A DNA stretch of 64,000 bases. Origin: Amorphochlora amoebiformis (Eukaryota; Cercozoa; Chlorarachniophyceae). The stretch covers positions 186,001-250,000 of the forward strand of contig BAAHQB010000076.1 in NCBI GenBank assembly GCA_054601695.1. The letters run 5' to 3'. Below, piece after piece: positions 51,813 to 64,000 of this stretch (position 1 is its first letter; each line of letters begins with the position of its first letter). The notes beneath the pieces are model-generated. The model was given only the letters and a program-made list of their open reading frames with translations, was not told the origin of the DNA and did not search any database. A program made the position numbers and the translations under genes.

Positions 51813-52539
51813 GCGAACAAGGCAGACTCTGGCAGAAGCTGGTGGTATCCTTCAACCACCTCACTGTCGTCTTTGGCTTCCCAAGGACAATGGGTTTTCG
51901 AGTCTGCTATTGCGATGGACTCTCTGATCGAACGGTCTACACTAGTTCTACCGGCACGTGGGAAAGGTTTTGGGCGTACCGCATACTCTCAAGGCAGTGC
52001 ATTCATCTAGTTCACGCGGCCGGCGCCCCAGTGGGATACAAAAATTACGATTATTATTATCACTAATTCACGGTAATTTCAAATATGTCACGGTGACTAG
52101 TTACTGTATATTTTTTTTATAATAATTATACATTATCTAGATTATAAAGTTCTGTTTTCATAGATTACTAGATTAGCTCGTCACGTATAAATATTTATCA
52201 CTCTGATACCGATACTCGGATATTTAATATATCTAGATATCTATATAAGATATATATATACATATATTTATATCTATATATATATATATATCATACGGTG
52301 TACATTGTGATACTAGTATACATCATGTATATCGCTCTGTCTCTTGCCTATAATATTATTTACAACTTAAATTGAATTATTAACTCAAGGGCGTGGTATC
52401 TACATTGACCGTTGAAGACTACATCTAGAAAATATAGCTTTCATCCCGTCCCCCTTTTTCGGATTTACCTTCTCCGTTACAAAAGTATTATCATATGGTG
52501 TATATATATATTATGACATACATATATATATACATCTAT

Positions 52540-52582
<43 letters not shown>

Positions 52583-52817
52583 TATACGTACATATACTAC
52601 TGGAATATACATGTATATGTTTATGTATATGTATATCATATACACACACATATACATACACGCACACACATTTATATATATATAAATATAAATATATATA
52701 TTTATATATATTATATGTACATGTAGCTATATATATTTATATACATATATCTATATATCTATATATATATATATATATAAATATTTATATATACATATAT
52801 CTATACATATATATATC

Positions 52818-52867
<50 letters not shown>

Positions 52868-52884
52868 GAAACAGGGAAGTCAAT
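51813..52884. other. Intergenic region between convergent genes L and M
   Basis: Unique AT-rich sequence to about 52490 (probable 3' UTR of L first), then TA/TATG arrays. An open + island at about 52876-52912 lies over the last exon of gene M and is not called. Confidence 0.5.
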
Positions 52885-63598
<10,714 letters not shown>

Positions 63599-63599
63599 C

Positions 63600-64000
63600 T
63601 AGGGTTAGGGTTAGGGTTAGGGTTAGGGTTAGGGTTAGGGTTAGGGTTAGGGTTAGGGGGGCTGGAAAAGAGGTAGAGGCTAGGGTTACGGTTTGGACTG
63701 GATTTACGGAAAATAGAGGAAAAATTAGGTATCTGGATAGTACTCTAACCCTAACAACGCTAACCCTAACTCTAACAACGCTAACCCTAACCCTAACAAC
63801 GCTAACCCTAACCCTAACAACGCTAACCCTAATCTATGTCTCTCTTCCGTAACCCTAACCCTAGCCCTAATCCATCTTAACCTTAACCTCATCTCTATAA
63901 CCCTAACCCTAACCCTAATTCTGAGGCCTAACCGTAATCAATGCCTTTCCTAACCCTAATCCTAAGCCTAATCCTAAGCCTAATCCTAACCCTAACACTA
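63600..64000. repeat. TTAGGG array, then CCCTAA and CTAACAACG arrays to the window end
   Basis: TTAGGG on + at 63600-63657, next to the acceptor of exon 63598. Unique sequence at 63660-63740 has two strong minus acceptor-like tracts. CTAACAACGCTAACCC units fill 63745-63835, then degenerate CCCTAA. The repeat changes strand around 63700. Confidence 0.8.

Overview
This is nuclear DNA of an intron-dense eukaryote, most likely a protist. Nearly all of it is low-complexity sequence: (TA)n, telomere-type (TTAGGG/CCCTAA)n, (GA/CT)n and many minisatellites. Long open frames reading [18 protein letters not shown] or LGLGL are only translations of these repeats. The coding sequence is hidden in short islands of about 10-135 bases. 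Each island is bounded by an AG acceptor and a GT (rarely GC) donor, and the islands join in compatible codon phase into eight genes. The species is not assignable from this sequence. A bacterial-type dCTP deaminase with a plastid-like presequence and an organelle-type K+ antiporter suggest an alga or a relative of one (inference).

Layout, left to right. Gene A (+, 93-11178) is a coiled-coil, acidic, proline-ended protein. Gene E (-, 11338 to at least 15771) is an unrecognised protein, convergent with A. Gene F (-, 17432-22905) is a seven-transmembrane protein. Gene G (+, 23599-32985) is its paralogue, head to head with F, with the same exon phases and almost the same exon lengths. Gene K (+, 33592-35888) is a small protein of unknown function. 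Gene I (-, 37007-50515) is a complete long-form dCTP deaminase in 19 exons, convergent with K. Gene L (+, 50809-51812) is a tandem PX-domain protein with two ordinary short introns, divergent from I. Gene M (-, 52885 to at least 63598, continuing past the window) is the TrkA-N/RCK half and tail of a KEA-type K+/H+ antiporter, convergent with L.

The gene models rest on three internal tests. Consecutive islands join in phase without stops. Paralogues F and G repeat the same exon lengths (78/78, 67/67, 62/62, 70/70, 96/96, 117/117, 54/54). Genes I and M reproduce the motif order of known families. First exons and very small exons are less certain.

The most unusual feature is the introns. Most are (TA)n arrays whose own ends give GTATAT donors and ATATAG acceptors. 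Many exon edges, together with their splice site, occur as 1-8 extra partial copies separated by TA arrays. Telomere-type arrays lie inside introns, often CCCTAA in the sense direction just before a 3' splice site, where they repeat the branch-point-like word CTAAC. Gene L, in the same window, escapes all of this. No tRNA, rRNA, CRISPR or recognisable transposase was seen.
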